Source: Thermococcus paralvinellae (GTDB taxonomy: Archaea > Methanobacteriota_B > Thermococci > Thermococcales > Thermococcaceae). From it: 13,129 bases of DNA. The notes below the pieces were generated by a model that did not search any database, was not told the origin of the DNA, and saw only the letters and a list, made by a program, of their open reading frames with translations. The stretch is from NCBI GenBank assembly GCA_015662175.1, contig DQUR01000073.1, positions 1 to 13,129 on the forward strand, given 5' to 3'. How positions within the stretch are numbered: the stretch's first letter is position 1; every line of letters starts with the position of its first letter. The position numbers and the translations under genes are program-made. This document shows positions 1 through 7,498 of the stretch, in pieces.

Positions 1-44
1 GAGACCAATATTTTAGTTGTAGCCTTTATGATTGCCGTTGTCAT
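1..44 (-). CDS. N-terminus of a MrpB/MbhF-type subunit, cut by the window edge
   Basis: An ATG at 44-42 on the minus strand opens MTTAIIKATTKILV and runs off the left edge. It comes after the E remnant in the position that mbhF holds after mbhE, overlapping it by 32 bases, and the peptide resembles the N-terminus of MrpB-type subunits (compare GVIVKTMARATIPFI in MbhF). A purine-rich AAGGGATG lies ahead of it. Only 14 codons are visible, so whether the gene is intact or also decayed cannot be told. The assignment rests mainly on position. Confidence 0.45.
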   Translation of the reverse strand, partial: MTTAIIKATTKILV

Positions 45-216
45 TTTTACATCCCTTTTTATGCCGTCTCAGCACCATTAGAACTCCTGAAACCCATGTA
101 AACAGAACAGTTGCCCCACCAAAGGCATCGAAACCTCTGTAATCAAAGACCGTGTTTGTAACAATGTTATTGGTTGAGGCTTCAATCTGCGTACGAGTTA
201 TGAACTAGTTGTCCAT
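13..216 (-). pseudogene. Decayed MbhE-type antiporter subunit gene
   Basis: The minus strand encodes NNIVTNTVFDYRGFDAFGGA and continues ATVLFTWVSGVLMVLRRHKK to a TAA at 15-13. This aligns with TNIVTDVVFDYRGYDTLGEA and the following helix of the intact MbhE at 7235-6933. The N-terminal helix and the hydrophilic middle, about 50 residues, are missing. The only nearby ATG (216), placed after AAGGAG, runs into an in-frame TAG after three codons (M-D-N-stop). So the gene has lost its 5' half and is interrupted. The stop overlaps the start of the next frame (44) as mbhE overlaps mbhF, showing that the original operon layout survived. Confidence 0.75.
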
Positions 217-385
217 CTCCTTGCGGGGGCTCTCTAAATTCCATCACCTCCTTATCAGTGGTGTTCTTTATAGGCACAAATACATTGTCGTTGTTAGACA
301 CGCACAACACCAGCTTCAGCTATTGCCGCATCTGGAGTTGGAGAACATGAAGAATGGTAACTATTGCGCTAACCAGGAGGTACAC
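182..385 (-). pseudogene. Decayed MbhD/DUF4040-type antiporter subunit gene
   Basis: Downstream of mbhN the minus strand still encodes pieces of an MbhD-like protein, but in three frames. About 385-345 reads LLVSAIVTIL. 341-303 reads PTPDAAIAEAGVV, matching the MbhD motif APDVAIAEAAVGAGVV. About 289-182 reads NVFVPIKNTTDKEVMEFREP and on to a TGA. At least two frameshifts are needed to join them, and the N-terminal half is missing, so the gene is broken. It is followed by remnants of E and F, the same order as mbhD-E-F. The residues differ from the intact mbhD in this window, so it derives from a diverged paralogous operon, not from a recent copy. Confidence 0.75.
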
Positions 386-417
386 TCTAAATTAATATTT
401 GGAAAATGGAAAACGCG

Positions 418-996
418 TTACTCTTCGTATTCCTCAATAGCACCAAACCTACAAACACTCGCACATATGCCACAGCCAACACACTTGTTTGGATCAATTT
501 TATGCACTTTTCCTGGAGTTCCTGTTATAGCGTTCTGTGGACACTTCCTTGCACATAACGTACATCCCTTACATTTATCTGGAACTATGCGGTATTTCCT
601 GACTTTTTTACTCTTTTGTGCCTGTGTCTCTATCATCTCCTCAATCTCCCCATTATTAAGCCACCTTAGGTTGTCATCATATTTATCGTGAGTTGCAAGG
701 AGGAATTCCTTGCTCATTTCCAGAGCATTTACCGGGCACACATCGACACACTGAGCACAAAATACGCATCTACCGAGCCAGAAGGTTACCTTTTTGATTT
801 CAGGTATGAATTCAATGACCCCAGCAGGGCAAACCATTACACAGAGCTTACAGCCAACACACTTGTCAGCATGGTAAACGAGCTTTCCCCTAAATCCCTC
901 GGGGGTTGGGACTGGCTCGGTCTCTGGGAACATGTTTGTTGCTGGCTTTCTGAAAAGATTTGAGAGAACTGTGGAGAGGGTTGGAGGTATCTTCAT
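418..996 (-). CDS. mbhN: Membrane-bound hydrogenase ferredoxin-like subunit MbhN with extra C-terminal 2x[4Fe-4S] domain
   Basis: The NuoI-like electron-entry subunit, 192 residues. The canonical part (1-115) binds two [4Fe-4S] clusters with Cys46-49-52-56 (CVGCKLCVMVCP) and Cys77-80-83-87 (CVFCAQCVDVCP). P. furiosus MbhN, as I remember it, is about 139 residues and stops after a charged tail. Here a basic linker (about 125-135) leads into a second ferredoxin-type domain with Cys142-145-148-152 (CKGCTLCARKCP) and Cys172-175-178-182 (CVGCGICASVCR). The start KYRIVPDKCKGCTLCARKCP resembles the C-terminal ferredoxin domains of NuoF/HndC-type flavoproteins of NADH-dependent hydrogenases. The extra clusters could extend the wire toward a different donor. 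The last cluster motif has Arg in place of the usual Pro after its fourth Cys. The start overlaps mbhM (ATGA), and it is the last intact gene of the operon. Confidence 0.92.
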   Translation of the reverse strand: MKIPPTLSTVLSNLFRKPATNMFPETEPVPTPEGFRGKLVYHADKCVGCKLCVMVCPAGVIEFIPEIKKVTFWLGRCVFCAQCVDVCPVNALEMSKEFLLATHDKYDDNLRWLNNGEIEEMIETQAQKSKKVRKYRIVPDKCKGCTLCARKCPQNAITGTPGKVHKIDPNKCVGCGICASVCRFGAIEEYEE

Positions 997-1979
997 GCTA
1001 TCACCCCCAGCTGGTCAATTGCAAGGATTAATGACCCAATTATCGCAGCGGAAAGGAGTCTAAGCCAGAACACCTGCACCGCATGGGTAATCCTCAACCT
1101 CCCAGTTATTGCCCTAAAGATGCTCATGCTGATGAATAACACTACAAAGACCTTAAATGTGTGGAAAAGTATGTCAACGACAAGAGCTGATATTCCGCTA
1201 AGCCCAACGTAAGCACTTATATCCCATGGTAGGAAAATAGCAACAACCAAGCTTGCACTCACGAACATTTTTAGAGCATTGCTGAGCTCAAATAATGCAA
1301 GATGCCTTCCGCTATATTCAGCCATTGGACCCTCAGCAACTTCAGTCTCCGCTTCCGGAATATCAAAGAAGCCAACCTCTATCTCACTTGCCAGCCAAGC
1401 TAAGAACACAAAGAGCAGTATGAACGTCCCGATTAACGCCAGAGGTGTTCCACTCCATACGTTTCTCTGGTAGAACGTAGCCAAGCTGAAGGGTTTTTCA
1501 ACTCCAAGGTGATTTAGCCTCCATAGGATTGTGAAAAGTGCAAGCATCATTGGGACTTCCCTTGAGACCAAGATTATCATCTCTCTCTGAGCACCTATTC
1601 GAGCATAAGGTGAGCCAGAGCTTATTGCCCCCAAAACCCTGATGAAACCAATGAGAGTTAGCAAATAGATGAACACGATTACGTCACCCTTTGTGGCAAA
1701 GAGAGGTGCAAACCCCATTGGAGTGTATGCCAGCAAGGCTATTGAAACAGCCAAAGCCAAAACTGGAGCCAGCTCATAGAACTTATTGGCATGCCTTGGA
1801 ATTATCGACTCCTTACTCATAAGCTTTAGGAAGTCATAGAATGGCTGTAACAGAGGAGGGCCCACCCTGCGTTGCATTCTTGCGACCAACTTTCTGTCAA
1901 GTCCTTCCCAGAGCAGTGAGGCAAATGAAACGTAAAGATAGAGGGCAATTAAACCGAGGGTAGCATATAGAATGTTCAT
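993..1979 (-). CDS. mbhM: Membrane-bound hydrogenase subunit MbhM (NuoH-like)
   Basis: A 328-residue NuoH/HyfC/EchB-family membrane protein with about eight helices. It anchors the peripheral hydrogenase arm to the membrane and carries the start of the ion path. Typical features are RRVGPPLLQPFYDFLKLMSK near residues 37-56 and FFDIPEAETEVAEGPMAEYS (about 205-224), whose glutamates line the cavity that is the quinone site in complex I. Mbh has no quinone, so this cavity has a different coupling role. It overlaps mbhL (ATGA) and mbhN (ATGA). Length and motifs fit well, with no sign of damage. Confidence 0.93.
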   Translation of the reverse strand: MNILYATLGLIALYLYVSFASLLWEGLDRKLVARMQRRVGPPLLQPFYDFLKLMSKESIIPRHANKFYELAPVLALAVSIALLAYTPMGFAPLFATKGDVIVFIYLLTLIGFIRVLGAISSGSPYARIGAQREMIILVSREVPMMLALFTILWRLNHLGVEKPFSLATFYQRNVWSGTPLALIGTFILLFVFLAWLASEIEVGFFDIPEAETEVAEGPMAEYSGRHLALFELSNALKMFVSASLVVAIFLPWDISAYVGLSGISALVVDILFHTFKVFVVLFISMSIFRAITGRLRITHAVQVFWLRLLSAAIIGSLILAIDQLGVIA

Positions 1980-3256
1980 AGTCCTACACCTCCAACTCTC
2001 TCAGGTTTTGCTTTGATGTTTGGGTTAATCTCCTTGGTCTTTTTTATTGACTCTTTAAGTAAGTCAACCTCTGTTAGAACTTTTTTCTTTCCCGTGTTCG
2101 CATCAATCACCGCCACCCTATCGGTGCAGCTCAAGCACGGGTCAATTGAGGCTATAGCAACCGGAACGTCAGCCAATTGTTCACCAACTAAGGCCCTCGC
2201 AACTGCAAACAAGTTCGGAAACGTTGGCTCTCTCATCTTCCACTTCGCTGGACCATCCCTTCCAGGTTCAGCCCTTACGTAGTGAATTAACTCACCTCTT
2301 GGAGCTTCATATCTTCCAATTCCCTCCCCTTCCGCTTTCTTGAGCTTGAAGATTATCATGTTGTCCTTTGGAAACGCTTTAATTTTGCCCTCCGGCATCT
2401 GATCCAACGCTCTCTCAATGATTTCCATGCTCTGCCAGAGCTCACCAACCCTAACAACCATCCTGTCAAAGACATCCCCTTTGATTACTCCCGTAAACTC
2501 CTTAGGTGTTACTGGCTTAACCCCCAAGTCTGGATAAACCCCAAGCTTCTCGTTGTATCTAACATCCTTCGTAATGCCACTTCCTCTTGCTGTTGGACCT
2601 TGAGCACTGTATTCAATCGCTATTCTCTTTGGTATAACGGTAGAGTCCCTTAAACGAGCTTCAACTGTTGGATCGTAGAGGAATATCTCCTCGATTTTGG
2701 GCATGACCTCCTGGCGATAATAATAAATCATATCAAGTATTGCCCTCCTGTGCTTCTCTGTTATGTCTCTCCTAACTCCCCCAATCATGTTGATGGAGTA
2801 ATTAACCCTGTTACCACCAATGAACTCAAGGATATCCATAACCTTCTCCCTTGCCAGCCAGCTCAAATGGAGAACTGTGTCGTAGCCTATTGAGTGTGCA
2901 ACCACACCTAAGTTGAGCAGATGGGAGTGTATTCTCTCAAGCTCTCCAACGATGACTCTGATGTATTCAGCCCTTTCTGGAACTTCAATCCCAGCCATTT
3001 CTTCAACAGCTCTTGCATAAGTGTGGTTGTGTGAAAATGAGCAGATGCCACACATCCTCTCGGCCAAGTAGAGTATATGAATGTAATTCCTTCTCAGGCC
3101 TATCCATTCCACCCCTCTCAAGTTGTAGCCGAGCTTGACATCGACGTTAATGATACGCTCACCGTCAAGCGTAATTATGAACTTCTCAGGCTCCTCCAGC
3201 GCTGGATGAATAGGACCTATGGGGATCTTAACCCAATATTCAACTTTCTCGTTCAT
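1976..3256 (-). CDS. mbhL: Membrane-bound [NiFe]-hydrogenase large (catalytic) subunit MbhL
   Basis: A 426-residue group 4 [NiFe]-hydrogenase large subunit. It holds the NiFe(CN)2CO centre that reduces protons to H2 with electrons from ferredoxin. Both ligand pairs are present: Cys69 and Cys72 in ERMCGICSFSHNH near the N-terminus, and Cys374 and Cys377 in DPCLSCTDR near the C-terminus. These cysteines set it apart from NuoD and from MbsL, which lack a complete set. About 46 residues follow Asp379-Arg380; in this family the C-terminal tail may be trimmed during metal-centre assembly, which I infer only. No maturation genes (hyp) lie in the window. It overlaps mbhK at its start and mbhM at its end (ATGA). 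Conserved blocks such as GRYEAPRGELIHYV and REPTFPNL support an active enzyme. Confidence 0.95.
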   Translation of the reverse strand: MNEKVEYWVKIPIGPIHPALEEPEKFIITLDGERIINVDVKLGYNLRGVEWIGLRRNYIHILYLAERMCGICSFSHNHTYARAVEEMAGIEVPERAEYIRVIVGELERIHSHLLNLGVVAHSIGYDTVLHLSWLAREKVMDILEFIGGNRVNYSINMIGGVRRDITEKHRRAILDMIYYYRQEVMPKIEEIFLYDPTVEARLRDSTVIPKRIAIEYSAQGPTARGSGITKDVRYNEKLGVYPDLGVKPVTPKEFTGVIKGDVFDRMVVRVGELWQSMEIIERALDQMPEGKIKAFPKDNMIIFKLKKAEGEGIGRYEAPRGELIHYVRAEPGRDGPAKWKMREPTFPNLFAVARALVGEQLADVPVAIASIDPCLSCTDRVAVIDANTGKKKVLTEVDLLKESIKKTKEINPNIKAKPERVGGVGL

Positions 3257-3765
3257 TTTGACTTCCTCCCATATGGGTGTCCAGCATTTTTGACCATCTT
3301 GACCCCTGTTTCGTCAAGCCTAAGCGGATAAATCCCTTCTGGAAAGTCGTCTGGAAGGAACAGTCTCCTTGGGTCGGGAATTCCCTCATATTTAATGCCA
3401 AGGAACTCCTGCACCTCCCTTTCATATGGAAGTGTGCTTGGAAAGATGTCAGTTATTGTAGGTAGCACTGGATCGTCCTTTGGGCATGCCGTTCCAATCA
3501 CAACTGACAGACTTTCCCCCTGCTCCCAGAACATCTCCCAGTGATACTTGGCAGTGAGTTTATCCCCCCTGTCATCGGCTATTATGATTGAGAACTGGGC
3601 AGTTGGATCAAGCTCCTTAAGGAACTTAACAACATCTTTAAACCTATCTCTGTCAACATCAACCCAAATTCTCTTTCTGGGGTGAGGGAGTTTATTTTCG
3701 GTTATCTTAATCTCCACACCTTCAAACTTTGCCTTTATTCTCTCGGCAAATTCTTCAGGTGTCAT
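3253..3765 (-). CDS. mbhK: Membrane-bound hydrogenase subunit MbhK (NuoC-like)
   Basis: A 170-residue soluble subunit of the NuoC / 30 kDa complex I family. The family block appears as PYEREVQEFLGIKYEGIPD (about residues 114-132) followed by RRLFLPDDFPEG, corresponding to the ERE...DFG...HPD...RR.L.P..W pattern of NuoC. The N-terminal half is an alpha/beta domain without cysteines, so it binds no cluster. It packs against MbhL in the peripheral arm and may help hold MbhJ. It overlaps mbhJ and mbhL by four bases each (ATGA). In bacterial complex I, NuoC is often fused to NuoD; here the two are separate, as in other Mbh operons. Confidence 0.92.
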   Translation of the reverse strand: MTPEEFAERIKAKFEGVEIKITENKLPHPRKRIWVDVDRDRFKDVVKFLKELDPTAQFSIIIADDRGDKLTAKYHWEMFWEQGESLSVVIGTACPKDDPVLPTITDIFPSTLPYEREVQEFLGIKYEGIPDPRRLFLPDDFPEGIYPLRLDETGVKMVKNAGHPYGRKSK

Positions 3766-4250
3766 TCCTTTTCACCTTCAATCTTTTTGATCAGCTTTTC
3801 CAACCCCAAGACAACCCCATAAAGGATTGCCTCTGGTCTCGGTGGGCAGCCGGGGACAAAGACATCAACTGGGATGTGCTTGTCGAGTGGGGCGTTCGTG
3901 AAGGGACTCTCATAGAACACACTTCCGCCAGTTGGGCAAGCGCCCACTGCAATTACAACCTTTGGGTCAGGCGTTTGCTCATAAATCAGCTTAACTCTCT
4001 CAAGGCTCTGGTCTGTTACTGGGCCTGTGACAAGCAAAATATCCGCATGCCTCGGTGTTCCAACAACCTTTACCCCAAATCTCTCGGCATCGTACCTTGG
4101 AGTTAGCGCTGCTATGATTTCAATATCACAGCCGTTGCATGAGCCGCTGTTAACGTGAAATACCCAAGGTGACCTTCCGATGTATTTGCAGAGCTTTGCA
4201 ATCCTCTTCTCAAGCATTTCCCTCTCAGTGAGTTGTGATTGGGAATTCAT
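3762..4250 (-). CDS. mbhJ: Membrane-bound [NiFe]-hydrogenase small subunit MbhJ (NuoB-like)
   Basis: The 162-residue iron-sulfur small subunit of the hydrogenase. It binds the proximal [4Fe-4S] cluster that passes electrons to the NiFe centre in MbhL. Ligands are visible as Cys38 and Cys41 (GSCNGCDIE), Cys105 (VGACPTGG) and Cys135 (PGCPPRPE), the exact pattern of NuoB and group 4 hydrogenase small subunits. Unlike periplasmic hydrogenases it has no signal peptide and no extra cluster domain, so it faces the cytoplasm. The ATG follows GGGGGTGA with a normal gap, five bases after mbhI. The stop overlaps mbhK (ATGA). It closely resembles P. furiosus MbhJ as I remember it. Confidence 0.95.
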   Translation of the reverse strand: MNSQSQLTEREMLEKRIAKLCKYIGRSPWVFHVNSGSCNGCDIEIIAALTPRYDAERFGVKVVGTPRHADILLVTGPVTDQSLERVKLIYEQTPDPKVVIAVGACPTGGSVFYESPFTNAPLDKHIPVDVFVPGCPPRPEAILYGVVLGLEKLIKKIEGEKE

Positions 4251-4255
4251 TTAAT

Positions 4256-4609
4256 TCACCCCCATACTATCAGAACCCCAAGGATTATTGCCACGGTTAT
4301 AAGAAGATAGCTCACGTAGTCTGTCAATAGTCCCGTGTGTTCCCTTCTGAATGCTATGAAAACCCTGTTAATACCCCTAATAAGCCCCCACATGACGTGC
4401 CTTCCTATGAAGTATCCCTGGATGTGTTCAAAGTTTGGAATCACCTCATCCTCATCCTCACCGCTTAAGTAAACTTTAGTTCCAGCTCCCACCCTCCTCG
4501 TTCCCATGCTTGCCTTCTCTCCCCACTTCATGAGGATATAGCTGATGATCAGACCAATGATGAAGGCATAAACAAAGTAAAGTGCATCCCAGTAGCCAAA
4601 CATTTTCAT
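4256..4609 (-). CDS. mbhI: Membrane-bound hydrogenase linker subunit MbhI
   Basis: A 117-residue membrane protein with a helix near each end (about residues 9-27 and 97-116) and a long hydrophilic middle carrying an acidic GEDEDE stretch near residue 50. In Mbh, MbhI sits between the antiporter-type arm and the hydrogenase arm, joining MbhH to the MbhM/J-N part; this role is from family knowledge. It has no counterpart in the upstream antiporter module, and its presence distinguishes Mbh from the Mbs complex. The ATG at 4609 overlaps the TGA of mbhH, but it touches the GGGGGG binding site. The ATG two codons later (4603) is better spaced and may be the true start. Five bases separate its stop from mbhJ. 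Confidence 0.88.
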   Translation of the reverse strand: MKMFGYWDALYFVYAFIIGLIISYILMKWGEKASMGTRRVGAGTKVYLSGEDEDEVIPNFEHIQGYFIGRHVMWGLIRGINRVFIAFRREHTGLLTDYVSYLLITVAIILGVLIVWG

Positions 4610-6141
4610 CCCCCCAGCACCGCCAGAACATATTCTCCTGACTCCTCAAGCATCCTCGCTGTCGGTAACATTATGCTGTCGTTTATCTGCCATGGTAAAA
4701 GACCCATGATGATTATTGCGATGATGAGGAGTACCATTGGTACTATCATGACTTTTCCTGGATCTTTTGCCACCTTCACTTTCTCGCTCTCTTTTCCAAA
4801 GAAGGTGAAGAGAACCCTTATGTATGCCGCAGTACAGAATGCCGTCCCAAGAATTGCTATTGCCGCCAAGAATGGGTTATACAAAGCGGAGCTTTCATAG
4901 ATGAGCCATTTGCTTGCAAACCCATTGAGTGGGGGCATGCCTACTATGGCTGCAGCACCAACCAAGAAGGCAAAGCTTGTCAGCGGCATTCTTCTCGCTA
5001 ATCCGCTGAGCTCATTGAGGTTCTTTGTGCCCACCTCATGCAGAACCGCACCGGCAACAAGGAAGAGAAGGGCTTTCATAATTGCGTGGTTCACCGTGTG
5101 GTATATCGCTCCAGCCAGAGCTACGTGTCCGACATCTGTCCCATACGCCGCAAGTCCAATTCCTATGCCGAGAAGGATGTATCCTATCTGCCCAACACTT
5201 GAGAATGCAAACAGTCTCTTCATGTCGGTCTGCACCACAGCCATTGCGTTTCCGACGATTAGCGTCAGGCATGCGAAGAATATGATTATCCAGCCAAGGG
5301 TTCTGATGTTGAGGCTTATGCTGTAAACACTGAAGAGTATCCTTGCTATTGCATAAACACCGCCAGCCTTAATGACCAATCCGGAAAGCATTGCCGAGAT
5401 TGAGCTTGGCGCCGCTGGGTGAGCATCCGCAAGCCACATGTGTACTGGAACTGCACCGCTCTTGAAGAGCAATCCACAGAGGATAAAAGCTAAGGCAACT
5501 TTGCTTACAAACGTTGGCTCCCTTGTAATGTACTGGCTCAGGTAAGCCATTGTTAAGGTCCCATACTGACCATAGAGCAGGGCCACTCCCAGGAGAATGA
5601 ATGAGCTTGCCAGTGAGCCAACAAACATGTATTTAATTCCGGCCTCAATACCCTCCCAGGTGTCATTTCTAAAGGCAACCAGGGCATAGCTTGCTATGCT
5701 CATTATCTCAAGGAAGACGTAGAAGTTGAACATATCCCCGGTTATGACTATGCCGAGCATTCCAAGCTCCAAGATTAAGATTAAGGTGTAGTACTTATCC
5801 AATCCCGTGTCGTGCTTCATATACTCAAGGGAGTAGATTATTGCCAGCAGTGAGACAAATGCTATCGTTACCGCTATCAACGCCCCCAAGAGGTCAACTT
5901 CCCAGACAATCCTGATTGGAAAGCTTACACCCTTCCCCAGTGGCGTTGTGTCTCCAAGTGTGTATACTATTATTTGATTGGTTTTCCAGATTGTGTAAAA
6001 CACATTAATGGCTATGCCCAAGGTTACTGCGCTGATTACCACCGCCCACATGTCCCTGACTCTCTTACCGAGGAAACTGATTAGAGGCATTGAGAATGCT
6101 CCAAAGAGGGGAACGATAATCAGGAATGGCAATAAATTCAT
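4606..6141 (-). CDS. mbhH: Membrane-bound hydrogenase subunit MbhH (MrpD, NuoL/M/N family)
   Basis: The large antiporter-like subunit of Mbh, 511 residues and about 14 membrane helices. Residues known in this family to form the ion path are all visible: Glu145 in FLEIMSIASYALVAF (TM5), Lys227 in LLFKSGAVPVHMWLADAHP (TM7), Lys258 in SGLVIKAGGVYA (TM8), Lys356 in VNHAIMKALLF and Lys411 in PPLNGFASKWLIYES (TM12). It is thought to couple electron transfer in the hydrogenase arm to Na+/H+ movement. There is only one such gene in this operon. The sulfane-reducing relative Mbs has two, which helps identify this operon as Mbh. It overlaps mbhG and mbhI by ATGA. The paralogue mnhD upstream lacks the TM8 lysine. 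Confidence 0.93.
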   Translation of the reverse strand: MNLLPFLIIVPLFGAFSMPLISFLGKRVRDMWAVVISAVTLGIAINVFYTIWKTNQIIVYTLGDTTPLGKGVSFPIRIVWEVDLLGALIAVTIAFVSLLAIIYSLEYMKHDTGLDKYYTLILILELGMLGIVITGDMFNFYVFLEIMSIASYALVAFRNDTWEGIEAGIKYMFVGSLASSFILLGVALLYGQYGTLTMAYLSQYITREPTFVSKVALAFILCGLLFKSGAVPVHMWLADAHPAAPSSISAMLSGLVIKAGGVYAIARILFSVYSISLNIRTLGWIIIFFACLTLIVGNAMAVVQTDMKRLFAFSSVGQIGYILLGIGIGLAAYGTDVGHVALAGAIYHTVNHAIMKALLFLVAGAVLHEVGTKNLNELSGLARRMPLTSFAFLVGAAAIVGMPPLNGFASKWLIYESSALYNPFLAAIAILGTAFCTAAYIRVLFTFFGKESEKVKVAKDPGKVMIVPMVLLIIAIIIMGLLPWQINDSIMLPTARMLEESGEYVLAVLGG

Positions 6142-6500
6142 CCCCTCAGCCTCCTCAACTTGTTGATATCAAGGCTTCCATAATGCTTGTAGGCGTTGAT
6201 TGTCAGTGCCATTGCCAAAGCCAGAACACAAACCCCGATGACAATGCTTGTGAGCACTAAGGCCTGGGGAATTGGGCCAACCATTGGGGTGCCTTTTAAT
6301 GTTTCATAACCTGTGTAGATTGGTGCCGTTGGTAGAACCCCGTTCTCCAAGCGGTAACCAAGGCTTATCAAAAGCAGGTGAATTCCAGCGTTAATGATGT
6401 TCAATGCCAAGATTAACTTGATAAGGTTTCTCTTGTGAAGAAATGCATAGATTCCCATGAAGATTAAGAGGAATGCAGTCACAAATTGAAGCGGAATCAT
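6138..6500 (-). CDS. mbhG: Membrane-bound hydrogenase subunit MbhG (MrpC, NuoK-like)
   Basis: A NuoK/MrpC-type membrane subunit of 120 residues with three helices. The block GPIPQALVLTSIVIGVCVLA near residues 74-93 is typical of the family and matches DPLPQALVITAVVIG in mnhC. NuoK-like subunits neighbour the large antiporter subunit, here MbhH encoded next. I use the ATG at 6500, which overlaps the TGA of mbhF (ATGA) and follows GGAGGTGGAGGAA. The open frame reaches a GTG at 6509, but that GTG is part of the binding site. The stop overlaps the ATG of mbhH. The assignment is secure from motif, length and position. Confidence 0.9.
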   Translation of the reverse strand: MIPLQFVTAFLLIFMGIYAFLHKRNLIKLILALNIINAGIHLLLISLGYRLENGVLPTAPIYTGYETLKGTPMVGPIPQALVLTSIVIGVCVLALAMALTINAYKHYGSLDINKLRRLRG

Positions 6501-6949
6501 TTCCTCCACCTCCTAAAGAGAGCTATTGCCATCATTGCACTTATCAGTCCTGTGAAGACCTTTAACCCGACGGCCAAGTTCATTATTGGTAAGTAACCTG
6601 CCGAGAGCAAGGTCCCCGGATGTCCTGCAAAGGCTATCTTATTACGCCAGAGGATGTTGTAGAAAAAGGCAACACTTAATCCGAGCATTGCCGCCCCCAA
6701 AAAGGCCAGGCCACCAAGTCCCTCAAGGGCTGAGTATAGGCCCTTGTCATACCTCTTCTTGGCCTCATTTAACCCGAATGCAACGAGGAACAATATTCCG
6801 GCACCGGCCACAGTTGCTCCTCCCTGGAAACCACCACCCGGCGTGAGGTGACCGTGTGAGATGACGTAAGCCCCAAATATCCCAATGAACGGAATCGTAG
6901 CTCTCGCCATGGTCTTAACGATCACTCCCATGTCATTTTCCATCTTCAT
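6497..6949 (-). CDS. mbhF: Membrane-bound hydrogenase subunit MbhF (MrpB-like)
   Basis: A MrpB/MnhB-family membrane protein of 150 residues with four predicted helices. The invariant HGHLTPGGGFQGG lies at residues 32-44, just after the first helix, and the protein ends in a basic ALFRRWRK. The first ATG (6949) lies close behind GGAGGAGGG; the ATG at 6943 has a more usual spacing, and another at 6931 lies just past the mbhE stop, so the N-terminus is uncertain by two to six residues. It overlaps mbhE by 17 bases and its TGA overlaps the ATG of mbhG. It takes part in the antiporter-like half of Mbh. Confidence 0.9.
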   Translation of the reverse strand: MKMENDMGVIVKTMARATIPFIGIFGAYVISHGHLTPGGGFQGGATVAGAGILFLVAFGLNEAKKRYDKGLYSALEGLGGLAFLGAAMLGLSVAFFYNILWRNKIAFAGHPGTLLSAGYLPIMNLAVGLKVFTGLISAMMAIALFRRWRK

Positions 6950-7235
6950 CCCTCCTCCAAGGTCTGAGCAGTGCTACAGCACCAGCTATAGCTGTAAAGA
7001 GAACGGTGGCTTCTCCAAGGGTATCGTAACCCCTGTAGTCAAACACCACATCGGTGACGATGTTTGTTCCGCCAACCTCTTCAACACCATGCTCGATATA
7101 ATACTGGTCAGTGTAGCGGTACTTTTGCCAGTCATCTCCACCAAGACCAAACTTTAATCCATATTGGGGATTCGCGATTATTAAGAGCACGCCAAGGATG
7201 AACAGTAAGGCCAAAGCTCCGAAAGTCCTGTTCAT
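6933..7235 (-). CDS. mbhE: Membrane-bound hydrogenase subunit MbhE
   Basis: A 100-residue membrane subunit with one N-terminal helix, a hydrophilic middle (about residues 30-55, rich in Tyr, Asp and Gly) and a conserved block TNIVTDVVFDYRGYDTLGEA (57-76) leading into a second helix, ending in a charged tail. It corresponds to the distal C-terminal part of MrpA in bacterial antiporters. In the upstream antiporter module the same domain is fused to MrpB, and in the left-edge remnant the same block survives as NNIVTNTVFDYRGFDAFGGA. It overlaps mbhD at its start (ATGA) and mbhF at its end, so it is translated as part of the same tightly packed operon. Confidence 0.9.
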   Translation of the reverse strand: MNRTFGALALLFILGVLLIIANPQYGLKFGLGGDDWQKYRYTDQYYIEHGVEEVGGTNIVTDVVFDYRGYDTLGEATVLFTAIAGAVALLRPWRRDEDGK

Positions 7236-7498
7236 GGTCCCTCACGCTCCCATCTCTCTGTCCTAGCTATTCCGTACACCACTATTGCAGTGACAACCCC
7301 AGCACCAACCGCCGCCTCAGCTATTGCAACGTCTGGGGCATGAAGCATATAGAACTCCAAGCTCAGCAGAAGGCTCATCGCCGCCGAAGCCAAAGCTGCT
7401 GAAAGCAAATCCCTAAAGTTGATCGTGAGATATGCAGAGATTAAAATTCCTATCAAAATTCCAAATTGAATTACCATGTCAATTGTAAAAACGTTCAT
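7232..7498 (-). CDS. mbhD: Membrane-bound hydrogenase subunit MbhD (DUF4040, MrpA C-terminal part)
   Basis: An 88-residue, three-helix membrane protein of the DUF4040 family, equivalent to part of the C-terminal region of bacterial MrpA. The signature APDVAIAEAAVGAG occupies residues 54-67 and contains Glu61, a buried acidic residue that could take part in ion movement. It overlaps mbhC (ATGA) at its start and mbhE (ATGA) at its end. The decayed remnant at 182-385 still encodes PTPDAAIAEAGVV, clearly the same block. The stand-alone DUF4040 subunit at 12302-12048 differs in having Tyr in place of the Glu. Confidence 0.9.
   Translation of the reverse strand: MNVFTIDMVIQFGILIGILISAYLTINFRDLLSAALASAAMSLLLSLEFYMLHAPDVAIAEAAVGAGVVTAIVVYGIARTERWEREGP

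Noticed and set aside
209..691. Plus-strand open frame of 160 codons across the mbhN region
   Set aside because: It lies antisense to mbhN and the remnants, its product resembles no family I know, and its cysteine/histidine content mirrors the opposite strand. The same holds for all other plus-strand frames in the window.
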